Shown here piece after piece: positions 53,609 through 62,521 of a DNA stretch of 64,000 bases (position 1 is its first letter; the number at the start of each line of letters is the position of its first letter). The notes under the pieces were generated by a model. That model was not told where the DNA came from. It did not search any database and saw nothing but the letters and a program-made list of their open reading frames with translations. The stretch lies in contig NZ_CP083349.1 in NCBI RefSeq assembly GCF_020035535.1, positions 2,852,001 through 2,916,000 on the forward strand, read 5' to 3'. The stretch comes from Ensifer adhaerens (GTDB lineage: Bacteria > Pseudomonadota > Alphaproteobacteria > Rhizobiales > Rhizobiaceae). Both the position numbers and the translations under genes were made by a program.

Positions 53609-54451
53609 ATGGCCGTGGTAGTTATTCTGATTTTTCTGGCTATCGGATCGGTATTGTTCCATCTGTTTAGCCCGTGGTGGTGGACGCCCATCGCGTCCAA
53701 CTGGAATTACATCGACAATACGCTCATCATTACCTTCTGGATCACCGGCTTCGTCTTCGTCGCCGTGGTGCTTTTCATGGCCTATTGCGTCCTCCGTTTT
53801 CGGCATCGCCCGGGAAACCGGGCGGCCTATGAACCGGAAAACCGCAAGCTCGAAGGATGGCTCGCCGGCGGCACGACGCTCGGTGTCGCCGCGATGCTGA
53901 CACCCGGCCTCTTCGTCTGGCATCAATTCGTCACCGTGCCGAACGGTGCCGCAGAGGTCGAGGTCGTCGGCCAGCAATGGTTGTGGAGCTTCCGCCTGCC
54001 CGGTGCCGACGGCAAGCTCGGAACCTCCGAAACCCGCGACGTGACGCCGGAGAACGCGCTCGGCCTCAATCGCAACGATCCGGCAGCGCTTGACGATTAC
54101 GTCATCGAGGGCGGCGAACTGCATCTCGAGGTCGGCAAGCCGATCAAGATCCTCCTGCGTTCGGTCGACGTGCTGCACGATTTCTACGTGCCGGAGTTCC
54201 GCGCCAAGATGGACATGGTGCCGGGCATGGTCACCTATTTCTGGCTGACACCGACGCGCACCGGCACGTTTGAAGTCCTGTGCGCAGAGCTCTGCGGCGT
54301 CGGACATCCGCAGATGCGCGGTACCGTCGTCGTCGACAGCGCCGCCGACTATCAGGCCTGGCTGTCGCAGCAGCAGACCTTTTCACAGATGATGGCAGCG
54401 ACAGAGACGAAACAGACGGCGCAGGCAGTGACTGCCGCCCCGGCGCAATAG
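53609..54451 (+). CDS. coxM: Cytochrome c oxidase subunit II (CoxM type)
   Basis: 280-residue subunit II of an aa3/caa3-like haem-copper oxidase. It has an unusual membrane part of about three hydrophobic helices (FLAIGSVLFHLF; FWITGFVFVAVVLFMAYCV; LGVAAMLTPGLFVW) and then the periplasmic CuA domain, with CAELCGVGHPQM supplying the Cys, His and Met ligands. The start at 53609 has GGAGG 8 nt upstream. The gene order coxM-N-O-P parallels the alternative oxidase of Bradyrhizobium. Confidence 0.9.
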   Translation: MAVVVILIFLAIGSVLFHLFSPWWWTPIASNWNYIDNTLIITFWITGFVFVAVVLFMAYCVLRFRHRPGNRAAYEPENRKLEGWLAGGTTLGVAAMLTPGLFVWHQFVTVPNGAAEVEVVGQQWLWSFRLPGADGKLGTSETRDVTPENALGLNRNDPAALDDYVIEGGELHLEVGKPIKILLRSVDVLHDFYVPEFRAKMDMVPGMVTYFWLTPTRTGTFEVLCAELCGVGHPQMRGTVVVDSAADYQAWLSQQQTFSQMMAATETKQTAQAVTAAPAQ

Positions 54452-54470
54452 GAGGCGCCCCGACGGCCAA

Positions 54471-54503
54471 AGCGGAATGCGGGTTTTCCGCCCGCATCCC
54501 GCT
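54471..54503. repeat. Short palindromic intergenic repeat, copy 3
   Basis: AGCGGAATGCGGG and CCGCCCGCATCCCGCT form an imperfect palindrome in the 144-bp gap between coxM and coxN. The core ATGCGGG...CCGCCCGCATC matches the element at 43860. It may act as an RNA hairpin inside the cox transcript. Confidence 0.6.
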
Positions 54504-54595
54504 CGTGAGCGAAAGCAACTCCCCAGTTATCGTTCCGGAGTTGCGTGTTTCAAAGCGTTGGATCGCGATGATCCGGTGTTGGGAGGTTCTCGCAG

Positions 54596-56374
54596 ATGGT
54601 CGACATCCGGTCAGGTACGGGCGAACCGATAGGTCCCGCGGAAGTGGAGGATGTCGAACTCTATCATCCTCATAGCTGGTGGACGCGCTACGTCTTCAGC
54701 CAGGATGCCAAGATCATCGCCGTGCAATATGCCTCGACCGCGATCGCCATCGGCATGGTCGCGCTGGTGCTGTCCTGGCTGATGCGCCTGCAACTCGGCT
54801 TTCCCGGCGCCTTCGCCTTCATCGATGCGGAGCGCTACTACCAGTTCATCACCATGCACGGCATGATCATGGTGATCTATCTCTTGACCGCGCTCTTCCT
54901 CGGCGGCTTCGGCAACTACCTGATCCCGCTGATGCTCGGTGCGCGCGACATGGTCTTTCCCTATGCCAACATGCTGAGTTACTGGCTCTATTTGCTGGCC
55001 GTGCTCGTGCTGGTTGCAAGTTTCTTCGCGCCCGGCGGGCCGACCGGCGCCGGCTGGACGCTCTACCCGCCGCAGGCCCTGCTCTCCGGCACGCCGGGAG
55101 GCAAGGACTGGGGCATCATCCTGATGCTCTCCTCCCTCATCCTCTTCATCATCGGCTTCACCATGGGTGGGCTCAACTATGTGGTCACCGTGCTCCAGGG
55201 CCGCGCCCGCGGCATGACGCTGATGCGCATGCCCCTCACCGTCTGGGGTATCTTCACGGCGACGGTCATGGCGCTGCTCGCCTTTCCCGCCCTCTTCGTC
55301 GCCTGCGTCATGATGCTCTTCGATCGCGTGCTTGGCACCAGCTTCTTCATGCCCGCGATCGTCGAGATGGGCGAGCAGCTGCAGCACGGCGGCGGCAGCC
55401 CGATCCTGTTCCAACACCTCTTCTGGTTCTTCGGCCACCCGGAAGTCTACATCGTGGCGCTACCGGCCTTCGGCATCGTCTCCGATCTGATCAGCACCCA
55501 CGCCCGCAAGAACATCTTCGGGTACCGCATGATGGTCTGGGCGATCGTCATCATCGGCGCGCTTTCCTTCGTCGTCTGGGCGCACCACATGTATGTGAGC
55601 GGCATGAACCCCTATTTCGGCTTCTTCTTCGCGACGACCACGCTGATCATCGCCGTGCCGACGGCGATCAAGGTCTATAACTGGGTGCTGACGCTCTGGC
55701 GCGGCGACATCCACCTGACGCTGCCGATGCTCTTTGCGCTCGCCTTCATCGTCACCTTCGTCAATGGCGGACTGACGGGCCTGTTCCTCGGCAACGTCGT
55801 CGTCGACGTGCCGCTCTCCGACACGATGTTCGTCGTCGCCCATTTCCACATGGTCATGGGCGTGGCGCCTATCATGGTGATTTTCGGGGCGATCTATCAC
55901 TGGTACCCGAAGATCACCGGCCGCATGCTCAACGAGACGCTCGGGCAGATCCATTTCTGGGTCACCTTCGTCGGCGCCTATCTGATCTTCTTCCCCATGC
56001 ACTATCTCGGGCTGATCGGCGTTCCCCGCCGCTACTATGAAATGGGAGAAACCGCCTTCGTGCCGGCCTCCGCCCATACGCTCAACGAATTCATCACCAT
56101 CATGGCGCTGATCGTCGGCGCCGCGCAGATCGTCTTCCTCTTCAACCTCGTCTGGAGCATTCGCCATGGCCGCGAGGCCGGCGGCAATCCGTGGCGGGCG
56201 ACGACGCTCGAATGGCAGACGCCGGAAACGCCGCCACGCCACGGCAACTGGGGCAAGGAGCTGCCGGTCGTCTACCGTTGGGCCTATGATTACAGCGTGC
56301 CCGGGGCGCCCGAGGACTTCATTCCGCAGAACCAGCCGGGTTCGATCGGCCTTGCGCCGGAGGGGGCCTCATGA
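54596..56374 (+). CDS. coxN: Cytochrome c oxidase subunit I (CoxN type)
   Basis: 592-residue catalytic subunit with about 12-13 membrane helices. Haem and CuB ligands are present: HGMIMVIYL, GHPEVYI (with the Tyr cross-link and the A-type D-channel Glu), HHMYVSG, and HFHMVMGVAPI near 420-430. The D-channel entrance region GNYLIPLMLGARDMVFPYANMLSYW keeps its Asp. It is therefore an A-type proton-pumping oxidase by motif. It overlaps coxO by four bases. Confidence 0.95.
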   Translation: MVDIRSGTGEPIGPAEVEDVELYHPHSWWTRYVFSQDAKIIAVQYASTAIAIGMVALVLSWLMRLQLGFPGAFAFIDAERYYQFITMHGMIMVIYLLTALFLGGFGNYLIPLMLGARDMVFPYANMLSYWLYLLAVLVLVASFFAPGGPTGAGWTLYPPQALLSGTPGGKDWGIILMLSSLILFIIGFTMGGLNYVVTVLQGRARGMTLMRMPLTVWGIFTATVMALLAFPALFVACVMMLFDRVLGTSFFMPAIVEMGEQLQHGGGSPILFQHLFWFFGHPEVYIVALPAFGIVSDLISTHARKNIFGYRMMVWAIVIIGALSFVVWAHHMYVSGMNPYFGFFFATTTLIIAVPTAIKVYNWVLTLWRGDIHLTLPMLFALAFIVTFVNGGLTGLFLGNVVVDVPLSDTMFVVAHFHMVMGVAPIMVIFGAIYHWYPKITGRMLNETLGQIHFWVTFVGAYLIFFPMHYLGLIGVPRRYYEMGETAFVPASAHTLNEFITIMALIVGAAQIVFLFNLVWSIRHGREAGGNPWRATTLEWQTPETPPRHGNWGKELPVVYRWAYDYSVPGAPEDFIPQNQPGSIGLAPEGAS

Positions 56375-57075
56375 ACGTCGCCCTCATCTTCCTGGCGGTG
56401 ATCCTTGCGATCGCCGGCTGGTGGCTCAGCCGGCAAAGGCTCTTTTCCAAACCCTGGCTGGAGGTCGGCCACGCGCACGATCCCCGACCACACGGCCGGC
56501 CTTCGATCCCGGCCGCAAAGATCGGCCTTGGCGTTTTCCTTGCCGTGGTCGGCGCGCTCTTCTCGCTGTTCATGAGCGCCTATTTCATGCGCATGGCATC
56601 CGCCGACTGGTGGTCGACGCCGATGCCGAAGGTCCTCTGGCTGAACACCGCCATCCTCGGGCTCGGCAGCCTCTTGCTTCACGCCGCGCGCGTGACGGCG
56701 GAGCATCACCGTGACGAGGCAAGTCGCACGGCGCTGATCGCCGCCCTTGCCGCGGGCCTCGCCTTTCTCGCTGGACAGGTCTTCGCCTGGCGCGAACTGA
56801 CCGACGCCGGCTATCTGCTTGCCGACAACCCGGCCAACAGCTTCTTCTACATGATATCCGGCATGCATGGCCTTCACATTCTCGGCGGCCTCTTTGCGCT
56901 CGCCCGGGTCATCGTGAAAACGCGCAGCGGCCCGATGGGCGAAAAGGCCGTTCTGTCGATCACGCTCTGCGCCACCTACTGGCATTTCATGCTGGCCGTT
57001 TGGCTGGTGCTTTTCGCGCTCTTTTCCGGTTGGGCAAACGATTTCGTCGAGCTCTGCCGGCAACTCTTGACCTGA
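56371..57075 (+). CDS. coxO: Cytochrome c oxidase subunit III-like (CoxO type)
   Basis: 234-residue membrane protein of the subunit III family with about six to seven helices (ISGMHGLHILGGLFALA; YWHFMLAVWLVLFALF). The gene overlaps coxN by four bases. The next gene encodes a second subunit III-like protein, which matches the coxO/coxP pair of the Bradyrhizobium coxMNOP operon. Confidence 0.88.
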   Translation: MNVALIFLAVILAIAGWWLSRQRLFSKPWLEVGHAHDPRPHGRPSIPAAKIGLGVFLAVVGALFSLFMSAYFMRMASADWWSTPMPKVLWLNTAILGLGSLLLHAARVTAEHHRDEASRTALIAALAAGLAFLAGQVFAWRELTDAGYLLADNPANSFFYMISGMHGLHILGGLFALARVIVKTRSGPMGEKAVLSITLCATYWHFMLAVWLVLFALFSGWANDFVELCRQLLT

Positions 57076-57087
57076 GGGAGCCGTCGC

Positions 57088-57810
57088 ATGTCCGCCGAGA
57101 CACATTCGCCTGTCAGAGAACCGCTCCATCGCCCGGCGGGCCTTGCCGGCTTTACCGCCGACTGGGCCTCCGATCAGCGGGCGTTCAAGAACGTCTCCTG
57201 GGGCAAGGCGATGATGTGGATCTTCCTCCTCAGCGACACCTTCATCTTCGGCTGCTTCCTCGTCGCCTACATGTCGGCGCGCATGTCGACCGCCGTTCCC
57301 TGGCCGAACCCGAGCGAGGTGTTCGCGCTGCATATTGGCGGCACCGACGTGCCACTGATCCTCATCGCGATCATGACGTTCGTGCTGATCTCCTCAAGCG
57401 GTACCATGGCCATGGCCGTCAACTTCGGCTATCGCCGCGACCGCAAGAAGACAGCGCTCCTCATGCTGCTGACCGCCCTTTTCGGCGCCACCTTCGTCGG
57501 CATGCAGGCTTTCGAGTGGACAAAGCTGATCACCGAGGGCGTACGTCCCTGGGGCAACCCCTGGGGTGCTGCCCAATTCGGCTCCACCTTCTTCATGATC
57601 ACCGGCTTCCACGGCACGCACGTCACGATCGGCGTCATTTTCCTGCTGATCATTGCCCGCAAGGTCTGGCGCGGCGACTTCGATACCGGCAAGCGTGGCT
57701 TCTTCACGAGCCGCAAGGGACAATACGAAATCGTCGAGATCACCGGCCTTTACTGGCACTTCGTCGATCTCGTCTGGGTCTTCATCTTCGCATTCTTCTA
57801 TCTGTGGTGA
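57088..57810 (+). CDS. coxP: Cytochrome c oxidase subunit III (CoxP type)
   Basis: 240-residue haem-copper oxidase subunit III with typical segments MMWIFLLSDTFIFGCFLVAY, QAFEWTKLI, FFMITGFHGTHVTIGVIFLL and ITGLYWHFVDLVWVFIF. It starts 12 bp after coxO with GAGGGAG upstream and is followed closely by the subunit IV-like gene. Confidence 0.92.
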   Translation: MSAETHSPVREPLHRPAGLAGFTADWASDQRAFKNVSWGKAMMWIFLLSDTFIFGCFLVAYMSARMSTAVPWPNPSEVFALHIGGTDVPLILIAIMTFVLISSSGTMAMAVNFGYRRDRKKTALLMLLTALFGATFVGMQAFEWTKLITEGVRPWGNPWGAAQFGSTFFMITGFHGTHVTIGVIFLLIIARKVWRGDFDTGKRGFFTSRKGQYEIVEITGLYWHFVDLVWVFIFAFFYLW

Positions 57811-57819
57811 GGCATGGCC

Positions 57820-58200
57820 ATGGCAGAGACGACGGCACACACCGGCACGGTACCGCAAGGGCAAGCACAAACGCAGGCACCGGCGCATGAACACCAGCAG
57901 CACCCGATCGGGCTCTACCTGGTCGTCTGGTTGCTGCTCTTCGTGCTCAGCACCTTCTCCTACCTCGTCGACTACATCGGGCTGCAGGGCTATCTCAGAT
58001 GGTCGCTGATCCTGCTTTTCATGGTGCTGAAGGCTGGGCTCATCGTCTCGATCTTCATGCACATGGCCTGGGAACGGCTGGCACTGATCTATGCGATCCT
58101 CCTGCCCCCCCTCCTGGTGCTTGTCTTCGTCGCGCTGATGGTTTCGGAATCGCACTACGTGCTCTTCACCCGCCTGACGTTCTTCGGCGCCGCACCGTAA
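57820..58200 (+). CDS. Cytochrome c oxidase subunit IV-like protein
   Basis: 126-residue protein (128 if the ATG at 57814 is used; TGAGG spacing favours 57820). A polar Gln/His-rich N-terminus is followed by three hydrophobic helices (GLYLVVWLLLFVLSTFSYLV; LILLFMVLKAGLIVSIFMHM; LIYAILLPPLLVLVFVALMV). The MVLKAGLIVSIFMHM segment is typical of the prokaryotic COX4 family. It is the last gene of the oxidase operon. Confidence 0.88.
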   Translation: MAETTAHTGTVPQGQAQTQAPAHEHQQHPIGLYLVVWLLLFVLSTFSYLVDYIGLQGYLRWSLILLFMVLKAGLIVSIFMHMAWERLALIYAILLPPLLVLVFVALMVSESHYVLFTRLTFFGAAP

Positions 58201-58201
58201 A

Positions 58202-58274
58202 GTGGCGCGGCAACGTCGGCGCCACGCTTGAGATCCGGTACGTCCTGGAGTTACCCCCTCTGCAGAGGGGGGTA
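58202..58274. terminator. Two hairpins between convergent cox and sugar-ABC operons
   Basis: GTGGCGC (58202-58208) and GCGCCAC (58219-58225) form a stem with a 10-nt loop right after the cox operon. TACCCCCTCTGCAGAGGGGGGTA (58252-58274) is a second, nearly perfect palindrome. They lie between convergent transcription units and probably end both. Confidence 0.6.
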
Positions 58275-58290
58275 AGCGACGTCCCTAGCT

Positions 58291-59049
58291 TCAGTGCTGC
58301 TGAAGCCCTGTGATCATCGCAATGATCTCGTTCTTGTCGGTCTTCGCCGTCTCCCGGATGCCGATCTGCTTGCCGCGGCGCAGGACACAGATGCGGTCGG
58401 CAAGCTTGAACACCTGATCCAGACTGTGGCTGATGATCAGCACGCCGATATTGCGGCGCTTGAGCGATTCCACGATTTCCTCGACCTTGGCGGTTTCGGC
58501 AACGCCGAGGGCCGCCGTCGGCTCGTCGAGAAGGATCAGCTTGCTCGCCCAATGGGTGGCGCGCGCGATGGCGACGCCCTGCCGCTGCCCGCCCGAAAGA
58601 TCGCGGATCGTCGCATGGGCCGAGGGGATGCGGACATCGAGGTCCTTCACAAGCGTCTCGGTCTCGGCAATCATCCGGCGACGGTCGAGCAGGCCGAAGC
58701 GGTTGGTGGGCTCACGACCGAGGAACATGTTCATGTAGACCGTCTGCTGGTCGGCAAGCGCCAGATCCTGGTACACGACCTCTATGCCGTGGGCTCGCGC
58801 CATGGTGGCGCTCGACATCGCCACCGTCTCGTTCTCGATGGTGATCGTGCCCGAGGTCGGCGTGTAGACGCCTGAGATGATCTTGATCAGCGTCGACTTG
58901 CCGGCACCATTGTCGCCGACGAGCGCGACGATCTCGCCCGGACGGACCTCGAGCGAGAAGTTCTCGATCGCGGTGACGCCGCCGAAGGTCTTGCGGATGT
59001 CCTTCAGCTTCAGGACCGGCTCGCGCGCAGAATTGGTGTTCACGTTCAT
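58291..59049 (-). CDS. Ribose-type ABC transporter ATP-binding protein, single domain
   Basis: 252-residue ATPase with Walker A GDNGAGKST, signature LSGGQRQGVAIARA, Walker B LILLDEPTAALG and H-loop IISHSLDQVF. It has one ATPase domain, as in FrcA/RbsA-half proteins, so it would work as a homodimer. ATG 59049 has GAGGGG 7 nt upstream; the TTG at 59064 overlaps the preceding gene's stop. It is the last gene of the racemase/transport operon. Confidence 0.93.
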   Translation of the reverse strand: MNVNTNSAREPVLKLKDIRKTFGGVTAIENFSLEVRPGEIVALVGDNGAGKSTLIKIISGVYTPTSGTITIENETVAMSSATMARAHGIEVVYQDLALADQQTVYMNMFLGREPTNRFGLLDRRRMIAETETLVKDLDVRIPSAHATIRDLSGGQRQGVAIARATHWASKLILLDEPTAALGVAETAKVEEIVESLKRRNIGVLIISHSLDQVFKLADRICVLRRGKQIGIRETAKTDKNEIIAMITGLQQH

Positions 59050-59060
59050 CACGTCGCCCC

Positions 59061-60260
59061 TCAAACCGGCCAGGCCGCGGTTTCGCCGAAACCGTTTTCG
59101 ATCGTTTCAACCTTCGGCATGCCCTTCGAGATGCCCGAAACGCCGACGACATAGGCGCGTGTGACGAAGGCCTGGCCACGGAAGCCGAACACGGCCGTAT
59201 CGCCGGGCTTTGGCGCCGCCGGTCCACTGGCGTCGATCATCGCGTAGTAGTCGATCGCCGAGGGTGGCGGCACTTCGACGCTTCGGAGTGCCGTTTCGGC
59301 CGTCGTCGGTTCGGGCGATACAATCGCCTTGACGTCATAGTCGGGGAAGATCGGATCGATGTAGAAGCCGCCGCCGAAGCAATAGGCCTTGCCGCCCGAA
59401 AGATGCGAGACCTCGGTGAGATAGAGCACGGCCGGCAACTCCGGCAGATCCTCCATCACATGCAGCGCCGTCGTGCCATGCAGGCCGTTGCCCGGCTCGC
59501 ACTGGGTCGCGCCGGCTTCGGCGAGTGCGGGAAGCATGACGCTGGAGGTTGTGCCCGGCGCATTGACCTCGATGCCCTTGCGGCCGGCCCTGGCGAGCGC
59601 CTCGGCGGCCTTCGACAGCGTTGCCAGATTGTGCGTCGGCTTCACCTTGCGGCTTTCATGATCATAGAGCAGCGCCGGAAAGGTGGTGATGCCGGCAAAC
59701 CGGCCGCCGTCGAGCGCATCGAGCCGGTCGGCAACCGCAGCAATATCAGCGGCATCAAACCCGCCTTCATGGCCGCGGTAGAAGGTATCGCCTTCCGCAC
59801 GGATGCGGGCAAGCAGGTCCTGGCGGTAGCCGGCAGCTTTGGCGCCGGACGCAGCCTCGCCGGCCTTCTCATCGTTGAACACCGTCCAATAGTCTGGCCG
59901 GAACGTTTTCGCTGCAGCGGCTGCCTCATGGTGCGCCACCTGCTGCAGGTGGCCGAGATGACCGACCTTCAGACCGGCCCTGTGAGTCGCGCGGGCGCAG
60001 GCCATGTCGACAGCGACCGAGCGATCGATACCGCCACGTTGCACCGCGTCGCAGAAGGAACTGGAACGGCCGACCTGCTTGGTCATGGCAAAGATCTTCA
60101 GGCCGAGGCGACGAGCCTCGTCGCTCAAGACCTTGGCATTGGCCTCAACCGCATCGAGGTCGAGAACATAGGCGTTTGCAGGAATCTTGCCCTGTTGATG
60201 CAGAGCCATTGCCGCTTCGATGAAGGCCGGGTTGCGGCGGCGAAGAACGTCGAGAAACAT
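59061..60260 (-). CDS. Alanine-racemase-like PLP enzyme (YhfX type)
   Basis: 399-residue fold-type III PLP enzyme. The N-terminal alanine-racemase barrel starts AYVLDLDAVEANAKVLSDEA and has the PLP Lys in FAMTKQVGRSS. The rest resembles YhfX and related putative amino-acid racemases rather than Alr, whose C-terminal domain signature is absent. GGAGG precedes ATG 60260. Sitting between the permease and ATPase genes of an ABC transporter, it probably racemises or deaminates the imported amino acid or its product. The substrate is unknown. Confidence 0.85.
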   Translation of the reverse strand: MFLDVLRRRNPAFIEAAMALHQQGKIPANAYVLDLDAVEANAKVLSDEARRLGLKIFAMTKQVGRSSSFCDAVQRGGIDRSVAVDMACARATHRAGLKVGHLGHLQQVAHHEAAAAAKTFRPDYWTVFNDEKAGEAASGAKAAGYRQDLLARIRAEGDTFYRGHEGGFDAADIAAVADRLDALDGGRFAGITTFPALLYDHESRKVKPTHNLATLSKAAEALARAGRKGIEVNAPGTTSSVMLPALAEAGATQCEPGNGLHGTTALHVMEDLPELPAVLYLTEVSHLSGGKAYCFGGGFYIDPIFPDYDVKAIVSPEPTTAETALRSVEVPPPSAIDYYAMIDASGPAAPKPGDTAVFGFRGQAFVTRAYVVGVSGISKGMPKVETIENGFGETAAWPV

Positions 60261-60271
60261 GAAATCCTCCT

Positions 60272-61252
60272 TCAGCGGGATTTTTCGCGCAGCGACACGG
60301 CGACCGCAGCGAGGATGATGAGACCGCGAACGATCATCTGGTCGGAAACGGAAAGGCCCATCAGGATCAGGCCATTGTTGAGCATGCCCATCATCAGCGA
60401 GCCGACAAGCGCGCCGATGATCGTGCCCTTGCCGCCGTTGAGCAGCGTGCCGCCGACGATGACGGCGGCGATCACGGTCATCAGGTCGGTCTCGCCGAGC
60501 GTGTACTTGGCGGCCTGCAGGCGGCCGGCGTAGAGCAGGCCCGCAAGCCCCGCTAGGCCGCCGCTGATCACCAGAACCGTCAGTCGGATGCGCGGGACGC
60601 TGATGCCCGAGACGCTCGCCGCGCGGCTGTTGTCGCCCGTCGCCAGCACATGGGCCCCGAAGCGGGTCTCGCGGTAGATGACGTGGCCGCAGACAACAGC
60701 GACCACCGTCCACCAGATCAGCGAGGGCACGCCGAGGAACGAACCCGAACCGAAGAAGCCGGTGAAGGTGCTGTCGGTGACCGGAATGGAGCGCAGGTTC
60801 GTCATCGACCGGGAGACGCCGGCAAAGAGCCCGAGGGTGGCGAGCGTCACCAGGAATGATGGCAGCTTGACATAGGCGACAAGCACGCCGTTCAAGAGCC
60901 CGATCATCAGGCCCGCACCAATGCCGACGACGACGCCGGCGACGAGGCCGTAATCATTGACCGTCACCGCCGCTGCCAGCGCCGAGACGGCGACCGTCGA
61001 GCCGATCGAAAGGTCGATTTCGCCCGCGGACATGACGAAGACGAGGCCGATCGCCATGATCGTCACCGGCGCTGTCTGCAGCATGATGTTCGACAGGTTG
61101 CGAACGGTCAGGAAGCCGCTGTCCTTCAGGACGATGGCGAAGAACAGAAAGATCGCCAGGAAGCCGAGATAGACGACGTATTGCTGCAGGTTGAGACGAT
61201 TGACGAGGCTTGCCGGCTGGCCGCTCGCGCTGGAATGGGCACTGGACATCAT
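60272..61252 (-). CDS. Ribose/fructose-type ABC transporter permease
   Basis: 326-residue permease of the RbsC/FrcC family with about ten hydrophobic helices and the motifs VMSAGEIDLSIGSTVAVSALAA and ATGDNSRAASVSGISVPRIRL. GGAGGAAG lies just upstream of the paired ATG codons at 61252/61249. It is separated from the upstream receptor gene by a RIME1-like element. Confidence 0.92.
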   Translation of the reverse strand: MMSSAHSSASGQPASLVNRLNLQQYVVYLGFLAIFLFFAIVLKDSGFLTVRNLSNIMLQTAPVTIMAIGLVFVMSAGEIDLSIGSTVAVSALAAAVTVNDYGLVAGVVVGIGAGLMIGLLNGVLVAYVKLPSFLVTLATLGLFAGVSRSMTNLRSIPVTDSTFTGFFGSGSFLGVPSLIWWTVVAVVCGHVIYRETRFGAHVLATGDNSRAASVSGISVPRIRLTVLVISGGLAGLAGLLYAGRLQAAKYTLGETDLMTVIAAVIVGGTLLNGGKGTIIGALVGSLMMGMLNNGLILMGLSVSDQMIVRGLIILAAVAVSLREKSR

Positions 61253-61287
61253 TCTTCCTCCGAAGACAGGGAGATACTCCCCCTGCA

Positions 61288-61389
61288 CTACGGCGCCGCG
61301 CGCCTGAGTGGACGCGCAACGGTCGCCGTAGCACTATGAAAAAGCTGCACGTTTGTCCCAAGTCCACTACGGTTTAGGGACGCATGCAG
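61288..61389. repeat. RIME1-like palindromic repeat inside an operon
   Basis: About 102 bp with palindromes CTACGG...CCGTAG (61288-61331) and CTGCACGT...GCATGCAG (61345-61389), laid out like the copy at 53445. It lies between the second receptor gene (upstream in transcription) and the permease gene of the same minus-strand operon. A processing or stabilising role in the mRNA is plausible. Confidence 0.85.
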
Positions 61390-61398
61390 CAGGCATCG

Positions 61399-62463
61399 TC
61401 ACTTCATCGCATCCGCGATCGTCGCGGGTACGTCCTTGTTGAGGGACTTCTTCCAGCCGTCGGCGACCGTCGCCTTGGTCACGGCGAGCGAGTCGACCAC
61501 CAGGAACGGTTCCGCCTTCTTGCCGACCAGGGACCCCGCCGCGGCGCGCGCCGCGGTGACGCCGATATTGTAGGCTTCGTCGGCGACAAGTGCCGCAATG
61601 TTGCCGCCCTTGACCATGTCCAGCGCGGCCGGCTCGTTGAGGTCGAGCGTCACGATCTTGGTGTGGGTGTTGCCTGCTCCGCGCAGTGTCGAAAGCACAC
61701 TCAACGCCGGCTCCGCCCAGGTCACATAAATGCCGTCGAGGTCCGGGTTCTGGGTGATCATCCCTTGCGCGATTTCTTCGCTGCGGGCGGGATCTGCCAT
61801 GCCGGCCTCGGCAACGATCTTCATATCAGGATAGTCCTGTTCGATCGTCGACTTGAAGGCGCCGTCGCGCTGGTTGGTGACGTAGAAATCGGCGTCATGA
61901 TAGATGTAGCCGAGCTTGCCCTTGCCGCCGAGCGCATCGGCCATGGCAACGGCGGCCTTGTTGCCCATCTGGAAGAGGTCGTCCGAGACGATTGTCACAT
62001 AGTCCTTGCCGTGTTCGTAGCCGGCTGGCGAATTGTCGACGAAGGCGAGCTTCACACCGGCAGTACGGGCCGGATCGTAGACAACGGCAGCGGTTGCCGG
62101 ATCGACCGGCAGCGACAGGATGATCGAGGGCTTCTTGGCAAGAACAGTCTCGACATCGGATTTCTGCCGGGCGGCATCGAAGCCCGCATCGGTCTGGGCG
62201 ACCACCTCGATGCCCAGCCGCTTGAACTCGTCATAGGCGCCGCTGTTCACCGCGTTGGTGTATTCGCTCATCTCGTGCCAGACGAGGGCTGCGGTAAACT
62301 TGCCGTCCTTGATCTGCTGCTCTTCCGCTGCCGTCAGCGCAAATGTGCTGGCAGGCGTTGGCGCCTCTCCGTGCGGACCCGTGGTCTTGCCGTCAGCCGC
62401 ATGGCCCGACGTTGCGGCCAAAACCGCTGCGAGCAACGCGAAGTGTCTCACTGCCTCGTGCAT
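61399..62463 (-). CDS. Periplasmic sugar-type binding protein, second of two paralogues
   Basis: 354-residue receptor of the periplasmic binding protein-like (type I) sugar family. The start at 62463 gives a signal peptide (MHEAVRHFALLAAVLAATSGHA) and has GGGAGG upstream. It shares long blocks with the neighbouring receptor (for example DLDGIYVTWAEPA and TKIVTLDL). It lacks the usual ribose-binding start but keeps the family fold. Two paralogous receptors before one permease suggests two related ligands. Confidence 0.9.
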   Translation of the reverse strand: MHEAVRHFALLAAVLAATSGHAADGKTTGPHGEAPTPASTFALTAAEEQQIKDGKFTAALVWHEMSEYTNAVNSGAYDEFKRLGIEVVAQTDAGFDAARQKSDVETVLAKKPSIILSLPVDPATAAVVYDPARTAGVKLAFVDNSPAGYEHGKDYVTIVSDDLFQMGNKAAVAMADALGGKGKLGYIYHDADFYVTNQRDGAFKSTIEQDYPDMKIVAEAGMADPARSEEIAQGMITQNPDLDGIYVTWAEPALSVLSTLRGAGNTHTKIVTLDLNEPAALDMVKGGNIAALVADEAYNIGVTAARAAAGSLVGKKAEPFLVVDSLAVTKATVADGWKKSLNKDVPATIADAMK

Positions 62464-62521
62464 TTCTGCCTCCCGATATGGTGATGCCGCCGGAACAGCC
62501 TCCCTTCCGGCGGCTCGTTTG

